Assembly (NCBI RefSeq): GCF_014650435.1
Contig: NZ_BMUY01000001.1
Span: forward strand, 974,622-1,038,621
Origin: Streptomyces tendae
GTDB taxonomy: Bacteria > Actinomycetota > Actinomycetes > Streptomycetales > Streptomycetaceae
Reading direction: 5' to 3'
Length of the DNA stretch: 64,000 nucleotides
Made by a program: the position numbers and the translations under genes
In this document: piece after piece, positions 51,086 to 60,380 of the stretch
Position numbering within the stretch: the stretch's first letter is position 1
Layout of the letters: each line of letters starts with the position of its first letter
The notes under the pieces: model-generated
Told to the model about the DNA's origin: nothing
The model's database searches: none
The model's input: only the letters and a program-made list of their open reading frames with translations

Positions 51086-51269
51086 GGGGGTGTCGTTTGG
51101 ATCTTGCCGGGGTCGCGGGGCCTGGCACGCGCATCTGCGGCGTTGTCGTCGGTTGCCAGGGCTCCGCCCTGTCGCCCTCCTCCGCCTTGCAGATGCACGC
51201 ACCATGCCCCGCTCGGGTCGGCCACAAGGCACCGTAGGCCGCGGCCGGCCTGATCCAAACGAGACCCCC
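51086..51269. mobile_element. MITE-like element (184 bp) with 25-bp inverted ends
   Basis: The ends 51086-51110 (GGGGGTGTCGTTTGGATC...) and 51245-51269 (complement GGGGGTCTCGTTTGGATC...) match at 21 of 25 positions. Inside, GCATCTGC (51131-51138) pairs with GCAGATGC (51189-51196). There is no transposase gene. It sits between the kinase stop and the regulator start. I recall similar sequence as a dispersed Streptomyces element of IS-derived type, but no search was done. No clear target-site duplication is visible. Confidence 0.7.
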
Positions 51270-51346
51270 GGGGTGGGCGCGCCGCACGCCGACGGCGGTC
51301 CGGCGGTCCGTGTCGGCCGGGACGAGGGGCACGGGGCGTCGCCGTC

Positions 51347-53020
51347 TCACACCGCACCCCCGGACCTCGGTCTGCCGCCCGTCACCCCGGCCGGTGCCGA
51401 CCCGCCGCGCCCTGCATCCCCCAGCGGCAGCCGGGCCTCGAAGCGGGCGCCGCCGCCCTCCGCCTCCGTGACGGTCAGGGTGCCGTCGTGCCGCCGTACC
51501 GCCTGCCGGACCAGGGCCAGGCCCAGGCCGCGGCCGCCCTCCCCGGCCGGCTTGGTCGAGTAGCCCCGCTGGAAGACCAGGTCGGCGTGGGCCGGATCGA
51601 CCCCGGCGCCGGTGTCCGACACCCGCAGTACCAGCTCGGAGCCGCCGACGCCGGAAGCCTCCGTGTACGCCGCCACCGTCACCCGTGACGGCACCGCCCC
51701 CTGTGCCGCGTCCACCGCGTTGTCCACCAGGTTGCCCAGGATCGTCACCAGGTCCCGGGCGGGCAGCGACGGCGGCAGCAGTCCGTCGTCCAGTCGGCTG
51801 TCCTGCGACACCACCAGCTCCACTCCCCGCTCGTTGGCCTGCGCCGTCTTGCCCAGCAGCAGCGCCGCGAGCACCGGCTCGCTCACCGCCGCCACCACCT
51901 GGTCGGTGAGGGCCTGCGCCAGCTCCAGCTCCGCCGTCGCGAACTCCACGGCCTCCTCCGCCCGTCCCAGCTCGATCAGCGAGACCACCGTGTGCAGCCG
52001 GTTCGCCGCCTCGTGCGCTTGCGAGCGCAGCGCCTGCGTGAAACCGCGCTCCGAGTTCAGCTCGCCCGTCAGCGACTGCAGTTCGGTCACGTCCCGCAGC
52101 GTCACCACCGTGCCACGGCGCTCACCCCCGGAGACCGGCGAGGTGTTCACCACCAGCACCCGGTCCGCCGCCAGGTGCACCTCGTCCACCCGCTGCTCCG
52201 ACGCCAGCAGCGCCCCGGTCAGCTGCGACGGCAGCCCGAGGTCCGCCACCGAGGCGCCGACCACGTCACCGCGCACGCCGAGCAGCTCGCGTCCGCCGTC
52301 GTTGATCAGCGCGACACGGTACTGCCCGTCCAGCATCAGCAGCCCCTCCCGCACCGCGTGCAGCGCCGCCTGATGGTAGTCGTGCATCCGGCTCAGCTCG
52401 TCGGCGTTCATGCCGTGCGTGTGCCGGCGCAGCCGCGCGTTGATCACGTACGTACCGACCGCGCCGAGCAGCAGCGCTCCGGCCGCGACCCCCGACAGGG
52501 CCGTGAGCTGCTCCTGCGCCCGCTTGCTGATCTCCTCGACCTTGATCCCTGCACTGACCAGGCCGACGATCCGGCCGTCGTCCCTGATCGGCGTGACCGC
52601 CCGGACCGAGGGGCCGAGCGTGCCCGTGTACGTCTCGGTGAAGGTCTGACCCCGCTGCGCACGCTCGATGTGGCCCTGGAATGGATGGCCGATTTCCGTC
52701 GGCTCCGGGTGGGTCCAGCGGATGCCCTCCGGATTCATGATCGTCACGAAGTCCACGTCCGTGTCCTGCATCACCCGCACCGCGTACGGCTGCAGGCGCG
52801 CCGTCGGGTCCGGGGTGCGGATCGCCTCCGCCACGGACGGCGAGTCGGCGATCGCCAGCGACACCGCCCTGGCCTGGCGCCCGGCCGCCTCCTCCGCCTG
52901 CCCCCGGTCGCTGATGTAGCTGAACAGCGCGTACCCGACCACGACGACCGCTATGAGTACGGCCTGCATGGCGAAGAGCTGCCCCGCCAGGCTGCGGGGT
53001 CTCGGGACGCGGAGGTGCAT
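51347..53020 (-). CDS. CitA/DcuS-type sensor histidine kinase
   Basis: A 557-residue kinase of the tricarboxylate/dicarboxylate-sensing group. The first span is at about 15-36 and the second at about 180-200, with a CACHE-like external domain between them (QPYAVRVMQDTDVDFVTIMNPEGIRWTHPEPTEIGHPF, the ligand-binding region). A cytoplasmic PAS domain lies at about 225-330. H336 (SQAHEAANRLHTV) is the phosphorylation site. The ATPase motifs are NLVDNAVDAA and GRGLGLALV. The normal order is kinase then regulator; here an element separates them. Divergent by 154 bases from the symporter gene. Confidence 0.92.
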   Translation of the reverse strand: MHLRVPRPRSLAGQLFAMQAVLIAVVVVGYALFSYISDRGQAEEAAGRQARAVSLAIADSPSVAEAIRTPDPTARLQPYAVRVMQDTDVDFVTIMNPEGIRWTHPEPTEIGHPFQGHIERAQRGQTFTETYTGTLGPSVRAVTPIRDDGRIVGLVSAGIKVEEISKRAQEQLTALSGVAAGALLLGAVGTYVINARLRRHTHGMNADELSRMHDYHQAALHAVREGLLMLDGQYRVALINDGGRELLGVRGDVVGASVADLGLPSQLTGALLASEQRVDEVHLAADRVLVVNTSPVSGGERRGTVVTLRDVTELQSLTGELNSERGFTQALRSQAHEAANRLHTVVSLIELGRAEEAVEFATAELELAQALTDQVVAAVSEPVLAALLLGKTAQANERGVELVVSQDSRLDDGLLPPSLPARDLVTILGNLVDNAVDAAQGAVPSRVTVAAYTEASGVGGSELVLRVSDTGAGVDPAHADLVFQRGYSTKPAGEGGRGLGLALVRQAVRRHDGTLTVTEAEGGGARFEARLPLGDAGRGGSAPAGVTGGRPRSGGAV

Positions 53021-53174
53021 GCCGCCAGTCTCCCTCCTGGCTGGATTGTGAACTAAATGAACGCAAGGGTGACCGCGCTCACATGCCGGGAGATAGTCAC
53101 CCCGTCCCCGCTACACACCCCCGGACGTGAGCCGCACGCCGGTGATGCCGACGACGTCGTCAAGGAGGGCCGCC

Positions 53175-54569
53175 GTGACCAGCAAAGCCGCTACGGCACC
53201 TGCCGCACCCAAAGCCAAGCGCGACCGCACGCACTATCTCTACATAGCCGTGATCATCGCGGTCGCCCTCGGTATCGCCGTCGGTCTGATCGCGCCGGAC
53301 TTCGCGACCGAGCTGAAGCCGCTCGGTACGGGCTTCGTGAACCTGATCAAGATGATGATCTCGCCGATCATCTTCTGCACGATCGTGCTGGGCATCGGTT
53401 CGGTCCGCAAGGCCGCCAAGGTCGGCGCGGTCGGCGGTATCGCCCTGGTCTACTTCCTCGTGATGTCGCTGGTGGCGCTCGCCATCGGTTTGATCGTCGG
53501 CAACATCCTGGACCCGGGCACGGGCCTCGCGGTCACCGACGCCGTCAAGGAGACCGGCCAGGCACAGGTCGACGCGGAGGCCAAGGGCACCGTCGACTTC
53601 CTGATGGGCATCATCCCGACCACGATCGTCTCCGCCTTCACCGCGGGCGAGGTGCTCCAGACCCTGCTCATCGCCCTGCTCTGCGGCTTCGCCCTGCAGG
53701 CCATGGGCTCCGCCGGGCAGCCCGTCCTGCGCGGCATCGAGCACATCCAGCGGCTGGTCTTCCGCGTCCTGGCGATGATCATGTGGGCCGCCCCCGTCGG
53801 TGCCTTCGGCGCCATCGCCGCCGTCACCGGGTCGGCGGGCGTCGACGCCCTCAAGAGCCTGGCCGTGCTGATGCTCGGCTTCTACGTGACCTGCGTCCTC
53901 TTCCTCTTCCTGGTCCTCGGTACGGTGCTGCGCGTCGTCGCCGGGATCAACGTCTTCTCGCTCTTCAAGTACCTGGGCCGCGAGTTCCTGCTGATCCTGT
54001 CCACCTCCTCCTCCGAGTCGGCGCTGCCGCGCCTCATCGCGAAGATGGAGCACCTGGGCGTCAGCAAGCCGGTGGTCGGCATCACCGTCCCGACCGGCTA
54101 CTCGTTCAACCTCGACGGCACCATGATCTACATGACCATGGCCTCGCTGTTCATCTCGGACGCCATGGGTACGCCGATGTCGATCGGCGAGCAGATCCCG
54201 CTGCTGCTCTTCCTGCTGGTGGCCTCCAAGGGCGCCGCCGGTGTCTCCGGCGCCGGTCTCGCCACGCTGGCCGGCGGCCTGCAGTCGCACAAGCCCGCCC
54301 TGGTGGACGGCATCGGCCTGATCGTCGGCATCGACCGCTTCATGAGCGAGGCCCGCGCGCTGACCAACTTCGGCGGCAACGCCGTCGCCACCGTCCTCAT
54401 CGGCACCTGGACCAAGGAGATCGACAAGGACCGGGTGAACGAGGTGCTGGCCGGCCGGGCCCCGTTCGACGAGAAGACCCTCCTGGACGACGGCCACGGC
54501 GCCGCCGACGGCGACGACACCCCGGACCTGCCCGAGCAGGGCGGCGAGAAGGAGCTGGCGCGGGCCTGA
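53175..54569 (+). CDS. dctA: Dicarboxylate/amino acid:cation symporter (DctA family)
   Basis: A 464-residue membrane protein of the DAACS family, related to glutamate transporters and DctA. The signature region STSSSESALPRLIAKME is the HP1 hairpin with its Ser-rich tip. IPTGYSFNLDGTMIY holds the NMDGT-type motif, and GLATLAGGL and DRFMSEARALTNFGGNAVATV are the last transport segments. GTG 53175 follows AAGGAGG with seven-base spacing. Located next to a CitA/CitB-type two-component system that senses C4/C6 acids, it is likely the regulated importer for succinate, fumarate or malate. Confidence 0.93.
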   Translation: MTSKAATAPAAPKAKRDRTHYLYIAVIIAVALGIAVGLIAPDFATELKPLGTGFVNLIKMMISPIIFCTIVLGIGSVRKAAKVGAVGGIALVYFLVMSLVALAIGLIVGNILDPGTGLAVTDAVKETGQAQVDAEAKGTVDFLMGIIPTTIVSAFTAGEVLQTLLIALLCGFALQAMGSAGQPVLRGIEHIQRLVFRVLAMIMWAAPVGAFGAIAAVTGSAGVDALKSLAVLMLGFYVTCVLFLFLVLGTVLRVVAGINVFSLFKYLGREFLLILSTSSSESALPRLIAKMEHLGVSKPVVGITVPTGYSFNLDGTMIYMTMASLFISDAMGTPMSIGEQIPLLLFLLVASKGAAGVSGAGLATLAGGLQSHKPALVDGIGLIVGIDRFMSEARALTNFGGNAVATVLIGTWTKEIDKDRVNEVLAGRAPFDEKTLLDDGHGAADGDDTPDLPEQGGEKELARA

Positions 54570-54600
54570 CGCCCACCCGCTCGGGCTGCTCCCGCACACG

Positions 54601-54641
54601 CCGGGCGGCTGAGGTGCTCCCCCCGTTGCTCAGCCGCCCGG
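54601..54641. terminator. First of two hairpins after the symporter gene
   Basis: A perfect 13-bp stem, CCGGGCGGCTGAG (54601-54613) with CTCAGCCGCCCGG (54629-54641), and a 15-base loop. Confidence 0.7.
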
Positions 54642-54648
54642 TCCCCCG

Positions 54649-54685
54649 AAGAAGCCCCGCGCCCTCCCCCGGCGCGGGGCTTCTT
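54649..54685 (+). terminator. Second hairpin, strong terminator
   Basis: A perfect 15-bp stem, AAGAAGCCCCGCGCC (54649-54663) with GGCGCGGGGCTTCTT (54671-54685), with the loop CTCCCCC. It isolates the symporter from the MerR operon. Confidence 0.85.
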
Positions 54686-54714
54686 GCCTTGACGTCGGCG
54701 TCAAGGCTTACGTT
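54684..54714 (+). promoter_or_regulatory. MerR-type promoter with dyad in a 19-bp spacer
   Basis: TTGCCT (54684-54689) and TACGTT (54709-54714) are 19 bases apart, the extended spacing used by MerR regulators. The spacer contains the perfect palindrome CCTTGACG-TCGG-CGTCAAGG (54687-54706). The start of transcription near 54721 would make the gene leaderless (ATG 54722). The -35 box overlaps the arm of the terminator. Confidence 0.6.
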
Positions 54715-54721
54715 CGTCGGT

Positions 54722-55120
54722 ATGCGAATCGGCGAGCTGGCCGCACGGGCCGGGACCACCACGCGGACGCTGCGGTACTACGAGTCGCGGGGCCTGCTGA
54801 CCGCCCGACGGGGCGGCAACGGCTACCGGACCTACGACGAGGACGACCTGAAGCTGCTGCGGCAGATCAGGACCCTCCAGGACTTCGGGTTCGACCTGGA
54901 GGAGACCCGCCCCTTCGTGGAGTGCCTGCGCGCCGGGCACCCCGAGGGCGACTCCTGCCCGGCGTCGCTGGTGGTCTACCGGCGGAAGCTGGGCGAGCTG
55001 GACACGCTGATCGAGCAGCTCACGTCGGTGCGCGCGCAGGTCGCCGCGCAGCTGACGCGGGCCGAGGCGGCGGCTCCGGGGGGCCCGGAGCCCAAGTGCG
55101 AACTGGGAGGACACGGATGA
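54722..55120 (+). CDS. MerR-family regulator with C-terminal cysteines
   Basis: A 132-residue regulator. The MerR DNA-binding domain starts MRIGELAARAGTTTRTLRYYESRGLL and continues to about residue 70, followed by the dimer helix (SLVVYRRKLGELDTLIEQLTSVRAQVAAQL). Cysteines C68, C79 (GHPEGDSC) and C126 (PKCELGGHG) with H73 and H131 could bind a metal or sense redox state. It overlaps a thioredoxin gene (ATGA), pointing to thiol or metal stress. The palindromic promoter directly upstream suggests autoregulation. Confidence 0.92.
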   Translation: MRIGELAARAGTTTRTLRYYESRGLLTARRGGNGYRTYDEDDLKLLRQIRTLQDFGFDLEETRPFVECLRAGHPEGDSCPASLVVYRRKLGELDTLIEQLTSVRAQVAAQLTRAEAAAPGGPEPKCELGGHG

Positions 55121-55446
55121 GTTCCCATGGGGTGCCCGAGGTGACGGACGCGGACTTCGCGGCGGAGGTGATCGGCTCCGAGCTGCCCGTACTGGTGGAG
55201 TTCACCGCCGACTGGTGCCCGCCCTGCCGGCAGATGGCGCCGGTGCTCAGCGCTCTGGCCGAGGAGGAGGGCGACCGGCTGCGGGTGGTGCAGCTGAACG
55301 TCGACCGGAACCCGGCGACCACGAACGCCTACAAGGTGCTGTCGATGCCGACGTTCATGGTGTTCCGCGGCGGTGAGCCGGTGAAGTCGATGGTGGGCTC
55401 CCGGCCCAAGCGGCGGCTCCTGGAGGAACTGTCCGACGTGGTCTGA
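55117..55446 (+). CDS. Thioredoxin
   Basis: A 109-residue thioredoxin. The active site is WCPPC in TADWCPPCRQMAPVL instead of the usual WCGPC; Pro-Pro there is expected to alter the redox potential. The cis-Pro motif is MPTFMVFRGG. Its ATG overlaps the stop of the MerR gene by four bases, so the regulator and the thioredoxin are co-translated. It is followed by a strong terminator. The role is reduction of disulfides in the stress response governed by the MerR protein (inference). Confidence 0.93.
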   Translation: MSSHGVPEVTDADFAAEVIGSELPVLVEFTADWCPPCRQMAPVLSALAEEEGDRLRVVQLNVDRNPATTNAYKVLSMPTFMVFRGGEPVKSMVGSRPKRRLLEELSDVV

Positions 55447-55472
55447 CCGGCCCGGCCCACGGACTGGCCGGC

Positions 55473-55518
55473 GCAGAAAAAATCCCCCGAGCAATTGCGC
55501 TCGGGGGATTTCTCTGCG
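55473..55518 (+). terminator. Terminator after the thioredoxin gene
   Basis: AATCCCCCGAGC (55481-55492) pairs with GCTCGGGGGATT (55499-55510) around the loop AATTGC, flanked by an A-run on the left and TTTCTCTGC on the right. This is an intrinsic terminator by its shape. Confidence 0.85.
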
Positions 55519-55581
55519 TATATTCGTTGATTCGTGACTTCAGGAAAATGAGGTCGCGAAGAAGTTCAGTAGGCACAGTAT

Positions 55582-57849
55582 ATGCGGCCGGGAGTGGAAT
55601 TGTCAAACACCGAATTTCCGGACGATGAATTGCTGCACGAGCAGGAATTCATCGACGGACTGTACGCGCGCGTGGACGCGCTGCGCGGCGACGCCGAGGA
55701 CTCCGTGACCGACGCGCTCGCGCAGGGCAACACCCCGCAGCAGGCCCGCCTGGAGCGGGACATCCTGGTTGCCGAGCGCTCCGGGCTGCTCGCCGCGCTC
55801 AACGCTGTGGACGGCTCCCTCTGCTTCGGCCGGATCGACCTCACCTCCGGGGAGGGCCACCACATCGGCCGCATCGGCCTGCGCGCCGACGACGCCGAAC
55901 GCACCCCCGTCCTCATCGACTGGCGGGCCGGTGTCGCCCGCCCCTTCTACCTGGCCACCGGCCACACCCCGATGGGTCTGCGCCGCCGCCGGCACATCAC
56001 CAGCGAGGGCCGCACGGTCACCGCCCTGCACGACGAGATCCTCGACCTCGGCGACGAGAGGCGCACCGGCCACGAGGACCCCTCCGGCGACGCCGTGCTG
56101 CTCGCCGCGCTGAACTCGGCGCGCACCGGCCGCATGGGCGACATCGTGCAGACCATCCAGGCCGACCAGGACCGCATCATCCGCGCCCCGCACCGCGGCG
56201 TCCTGGTCGTCGAGGGCGGCCCCGGCACCGGCAAGACCGCCGTCGCCCTGCACCGCGCCGCCTACCTCCTCTACGAGCACCGCGAGCTGCTCGCCAAGCG
56301 CGCCGTCCTCATCGTCGGCCCCAACCCGGCCTTCCTCGGCTACATCGGCGAGGTGCTGCCCTCGCTGGGCGAGACCGGCGTGCTCCTCGCCACCGTCGGC
56401 GAGCTGTTCCCCGGCGTGAAGGCCACCGCCGCCGACACCCCCGAGGCGGCGGCCGTGAAGGGCCGGGCCGGGATGGCCGACGTGCTCGCCGAGGTGGTCC
56501 GCGACCGGCAGGCGCTGCCCGACCCGGTGATCGCGATCGAGCACGACCGGGACGTCCTCATGCTCGACGACGACCTGGTCAACGTCGCCCGCGAGCGCAC
56601 CCGCGCCGCGAAGCTGCCGCACAATGCGGCCCGCGAGCACTTCGAGGGCCACATCCTCAACACCCTGACCGACATGGTCGCCGAGCGCATCGGCACCGAC
56701 CCCTACGACGGCACCAACCTCCTCGACCCCAGCGACATCACCCAGATCCGCGACGAACTCGCTGAGAATCCCGAGGTCTGGTCCGCCATCGACCAGCTGT
56801 GGCCCCGGATCACCCCGCACCGCCTGGTCGCCGACTTCCTCGCCGCCCCCGAGTCCTTCCTGCCCGCCGAGGACGCCGCCGCCGTCCGCCGTCCGGTCAC
56901 CCGGCGCTGGACCGTCGCCGACGTGCCCCTGCTGGACGAGGCGGCCGAACTGCTCGGCGTGGACGACCGGATCGCCCGGACCCGCGCGGAACGCGAGCGC
57001 GAGGAGCAGATCGCCTACGCGCAGGGCGTCCTCGACGTGTCGTACGCGTCGCGCACCTACGAGTTCGAGGACAAGGACGAGGAGGACGCCGAGGTCCTGT
57101 CCGCGCACGACATCATCGACGCCGAGCGCTTCGCCGAACGCCAGGAGGAGGACGACCACCGCAGCGCCGCCGAACGCGCGGCGGCCGACCGCACCTGGGC
57201 GTTCGGGCACATCATCGTGGACGAGGCGCAGGAGCTGTCCCCGATGGCCTGGCGGCTGCTGATGCGTCGCTGCCCCACCCGCTCCATGACCCTGGTGGGC
57301 GACCCGGCGCAGACCGCCGAGGCGGCCGGCGTCGGCTCCTGGTCGAAGATCCTCGCCCCGTACGTCGAGGACCGCTGGGAGCACACCCGCCTGGGCGTCA
57401 ACTACCGCACCCCGGCCGAGATCATGGACCTGGCGGCGGCCGTCGTCCGCGCCGACGACCCGGAGTTCACGCCGCCCAGCTCGGTCCGCTCGACGGGCGT
57501 ACGCCCCTGGATCCGCGCCACCGGTGACCTCCCGGCCGCCGTCGCCGAGGCGGCCCGTGAGCTGACCCCCGAGGAGGGCCGCCTCGCCGTCATCGCCCCG
57601 CGCGAGCTGCACCGGGTGCTCGCGCCCCGGCTCGACGGCGTGAGCGCGGGCGCCGAGCCCGACCTCACCCACCGCGTCGTCCTGCTCGACCCGCGCCAGT
57701 CCAAGGGCCTGGAGTTCGACTCCGTCCTGGTCGTCGAACCCGGCCGCTACGGCACCAGCGACCTGTACGTCGCCCTCACCCGCGCCACCCAGCACCTCGG
57801 CGTCCTCCACAGCGAGCCGCTGCCGAAGGGGCTGGTGGACGCGGGCTGA
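55582..57849 (+). CDS. helD: HelD-type RNA polymerase-recycling helicase
   Basis: A 755-residue superfamily 1 helicase/ATPase of the HelD family, which releases RNA polymerase from DNA and in some actinobacteria protects against rifampicin. The N-terminal coiled coil (EFIDGLYARVDALRGDAED) inserts near the polymerase channel. Motif I is VEGGPGTGKTAVALHRAA (about residues 212-229), motif II IIVDEAQELSPM, then VGDPAQT, VNYRTPAEIM and LYVALTRATQ. ATG 55582 is the longest start; GTG 55594 or TTG 55600, nearer to ELSNTEFPDDELLHEQEF, follow GGGAG and are equally possible. No rifampicin-associated element was recognised upstream. It is convergent with glgB. Confidence 0.92.
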   Translation: MRPGVELSNTEFPDDELLHEQEFIDGLYARVDALRGDAEDSVTDALAQGNTPQQARLERDILVAERSGLLAALNAVDGSLCFGRIDLTSGEGHHIGRIGLRADDAERTPVLIDWRAGVARPFYLATGHTPMGLRRRRHITSEGRTVTALHDEILDLGDERRTGHEDPSGDAVLLAALNSARTGRMGDIVQTIQADQDRIIRAPHRGVLVVEGGPGTGKTAVALHRAAYLLYEHRELLAKRAVLIVGPNPAFLGYIGEVLPSLGETGVLLATVGELFPGVKATAADTPEAAAVKGRAGMADVLAEVVRDRQALPDPVIAIEHDRDVLMLDDDLVNVARERTRAAKLPHNAAREHFEGHILNTLTDMVAERIGTDPYDGTNLLDPSDITQIRDELAENPEVWSAIDQLWPRITPHRLVADFLAAPESFLPAEDAAAVRRPVTRRWTVADVPLLDEAAELLGVDDRIARTRAEREREEQIAYAQGVLDVSYASRTYEFEDKDEEDAEVLSAHDIIDAERFAERQEEDDHRSAAERAAADRTWAFGHIIVDEAQELSPMAWRLLMRRCPTRSMTLVGDPAQTAEAAGVGSWSKILAPYVEDRWEHTRLGVNYRTPAEIMDLAAAVVRADDPEFTPPSSVRSTGVRPWIRATGDLPAAVAEAARELTPEEGRLAVIAPRELHRVLAPRLDGVSAGAEPDLTHRVVLLDPRQSKGLEFDSVLVVEPGRYGTSDLYVALTRATQHLGVLHSEPLPKGLVDAG

Positions 57850-57865
57850 CGGACGGGCCGCCCGG

Positions 57866-60340
57866 TCAGGCCGGACGCAGCCACACCGTCGCCAGGGGCG
57901 GCAGGGTCAGCCGGATGCTCGCCGGGCGGCCGTGCCACCCCTGCGCGTCCGGCTTGACCGCGTGCGGGTTCAGCACGTCACCGCCCCCGTAATGGGCCGC
58001 GTCGGTGTTGAGCACCTCGTGCCAGGCAGGGACGTCGTCGGGGACGCCGAGGCGGTAGCCGGAGCGGACCACCGGGGCGAAGTTCGACACCGCGAGCAGT
58101 GGGGTGCCGTCGGCGTCCAGGCGCAGGAACGCCAGCACGTCGTCGTCGGCGGCGTCCCCGACCACCCAGGCGAACCCGGACGGGTGGGTGTCGCGCCGCC
58201 ACAGCGCGGGCGTGGCCCGGTAGACGGTGTTCAGGTCCCGCACCAGGTCGCGCACGCCCCGGTGGTCCGCGGCGGCCCCGTACTCCGGGTCCAGCAGCCA
58301 CCAGTCGGGGCCGTGCGCCTCCGACCACTCCGCGCCTTGGGCGAACTCCTGTCCCATGAAGAGGAGTTGTTTGCCGGGGTGGGCCCACATGTAGCCCAGG
58401 TACGCCCGCTCGTTGGCACGCTGCTGCCACCAGTCGCCGGGCATCTTCGACACCAGCGACTTCTTGCCGTGCACCACCTCGTCGTGGGATATCGGCAGCA
58501 CGTAGTTCTCGCTGTACGCGTACACCATGGAGAAGGTCAGCTCGCCGTGGTGGTACTTGCGGTGCACCGGCTCGCGGCCCATGTACTCCAGCGAGTCGTG
58601 CATCCAGCCCATGTTCCACTTCAGGCCGAAACCCAGCCCGCCGAAGCCGCTCGGGCCCTTGTGGTGCGTGGCTCGCGTGACCCCGTCCCAGGCCGTCGAC
58701 TCCTCCGCCACCGTCACGACGCCGGGCACCCGCCGGTACAGCGTCGCGTTCATCTCCTGGAGGAACGCCACCGCGTCCAGGTTCTCCCGGCCGCCGTGCT
58801 CGTTCGGCGTCCACTGGCCCGGCTCGCGCGAGTAGTCCAGGTAGAGCATCGAGGCGACGGCGTCCACGCGCAGCCCGTCGATGTGGAACTCCTCGCACCA
58901 GTACACGGCGTTGGCGACCAGGAAGTTGCGCACCTCACGGCGGCCGAAGTCGAACTCCAGCGTCCCCCAGTCCGGATGCGCCGCCCGCAGCGGATCGGAG
59001 TGCTCGTACAGCGGGCGCCCGTCGAACTCGGCCAGCGCCCAGTCGTCCCGCGGGAAGTGCGCGGGCACCCAGTCCATCAGCACGCCGATCCCGGCCCGGT
59101 GCAGCCGGTCGACCAGGTATTTGAAGTCGTCGGGGTCGCCGAGCCGGGCGGTGGGCGCGTAGAAGCCGGTGACCTGGTATCCCCAGGAGCCGCCGAAGGG
59201 GTGCTCGGCGACCGGCATCAGCTCGACGTGGGTGAAGCCGAGGTCCGCGACGTAGGCGGGGAGCTGCTCGGCCAGGTCCCGGTAGGTCAGGCCGGGGCGC
59301 CAGGAGGGCAGGTGGACCTCGTACACCGACATGGGCGCCTCGTGCGCGGGCGCGTCGGCGCGGTGGGCCAGCCACTCCTCGTCGCCCCAGGTGTAGTCCG
59401 AGGCGTGCACGACGGAGGACGTGGCGGGCGGCACCTCCGTACGGCGGGCCAGCGGGTCGGCGCGGAAGGTGCGGGAGCCGTCGGGCCGGGTGATCTCGAA
59501 CTTGTACAGCTCGCCCGCGCCGACGCCGGGCAGGAACAGCTCCCACACCCCGGTCGAGCCGAGCGAGCGCATCGGGTGTCCGGTGCCGTCCCAGAAGTTG
59601 AAGCCGCCGGCCACCCGGACCCCGCGCGCGTTCGGCGCCCACACCGCGAACCGGGTGCCCGCCACCCCGTCGTGGGTCTCCGGGTGCGCGCCCAGCGCCC
59701 GCCACAGCTGCTCGTGCCGCCCCTCGCCGATCAGGTGCAGGTCCAGCTCGCCCAGGGTGGGCAGGAAGCGGTACGGGTCCTCGACCTCCTGGACCGTCCC
59801 CTCGTACGCCACGAGGAACCGGTACAGCGGGACCTCGCTCAGCGGCACCAGGCCGGAGAAGAACCCGTCGCCGTCGTCGTGCAGCTCGACCCGCAGCTCC
59901 CCGGACAGCACGGTCACCGCCAGGGCGTACGGCCGGAACGCGCGGAACGCGACCCCGCCGGGCACCCGATGGGCGCCGAGCACGGCGTGCGGGTCGTGGT
60001 GCGTGCCGGCGAGCAGCCGCTCCCGGTCGCCGGCGTCCAGCGCGGGGGAGCCGGCGGCCTCGGCCCGGGGCGGGGCGGCGGCCTCCCGGGGCGCGGCCTG
60101 CTTCGTCGCGCTCTTCTTCGTGGCGGTCTTCTTGGTGGCGGTCTTCTGCGCGCCCTTCTTGTTCGCGACGGCCTTCTTGGCGATGGCCTTTTTTGCAACG
60201 GCCTCTTTTGCGACGGCCTTCTTCGCGACGGGCTTCTCGGCGGCCTTGGCCGTCTTCTTCCCGGCTGTCTTCTTCCCGGCTGTCTTCTTCCCGGTCGTCT
60301 TCCTCGGTTCGGGGCCGCTGGACGAGGGGCGGGGGGTCAC
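57866..60340 (-). CDS. glgB: 1,4-alpha-glucan branching enzyme with histone-H1-like N-terminus
   Basis: An 824-residue GH13 enzyme that makes alpha-1,6 branches in glycogen or alpha-glucan. The last about 700 residues hold the beta-sandwich N1/N2 modules (from [13 protein letters not shown]), the barrel with catalytic D493 ([10 protein letters not shown]), E546 (VAEEST) and D620 ([10 protein letters not shown]), and the C-terminal beta domain. The first about 95 residues are unusual: Lys/Ala repeats of the form KKTA, AKKAVAK, KKTATKK that resemble histone H1 tails. GTG 60340 follows AGGAGG. It lies 40 bases downstream of the maltokinase gene and closes the cluster. Confidence 0.95.
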   Translation of the reverse strand: MTPRPSSSGPEPRKTTGKKTAGKKTAGKKTAKAAEKPVAKKAVAKEAVAKKAIAKKAVANKKGAQKTATKKTATKKSATKQAAPREAAAPPRAEAAGSPALDAGDRERLLAGTHHDPHAVLGAHRVPGGVAFRAFRPYALAVTVLSGELRVELHDDGDGFFSGLVPLSEVPLYRFLVAYEGTVQEVEDPYRFLPTLGELDLHLIGEGRHEQLWRALGAHPETHDGVAGTRFAVWAPNARGVRVAGGFNFWDGTGHPMRSLGSTGVWELFLPGVGAGELYKFEITRPDGSRTFRADPLARRTEVPPATSSVVHASDYTWGDEEWLAHRADAPAHEAPMSVYEVHLPSWRPGLTYRDLAEQLPAYVADLGFTHVELMPVAEHPFGGSWGYQVTGFYAPTARLGDPDDFKYLVDRLHRAGIGVLMDWVPAHFPRDDWALAEFDGRPLYEHSDPLRAAHPDWGTLEFDFGRREVRNFLVANAVYWCEEFHIDGLRVDAVASMLYLDYSREPGQWTPNEHGGRENLDAVAFLQEMNATLYRRVPGVVTVAEESTAWDGVTRATHHKGPSGFGGLGFGLKWNMGWMHDSLEYMGREPVHRKYHHGELTFSMVYAYSENYVLPISHDEVVHGKKSLVSKMPGDWWQQRANERAYLGYMWAHPGKQLLFMGQEFAQGAEWSEAHGPDWWLLDPEYGAAADHRGVRDLVRDLNTVYRATPALWRRDTHPSGFAWVVGDAADDDVLAFLRLDADGTPLLAVSNFAPVVRSGYRLGVPDDVPAWHEVLNTDAAHYGGGDVLNPHAVKPDAQGWHGRPASIRLTLPPLATVWLRPA

Positions 60341-60380
60341 GGGTGGAGCCTCCTGGGCGAAGTGGGGGCGGGCGGGGGCG

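Noticed and set aside
51069..51350. Small frames inside the MITE-like element
   Set aside because: They follow from the repeated element's sequence; no ribosome site and no known domain.
53057..54720. Extended N-terminal part of the frame containing the MerR gene
   Set aside because: It crosses dctA and two terminators; the MerR domain begins exactly at ATG 54722 after its own promoter.
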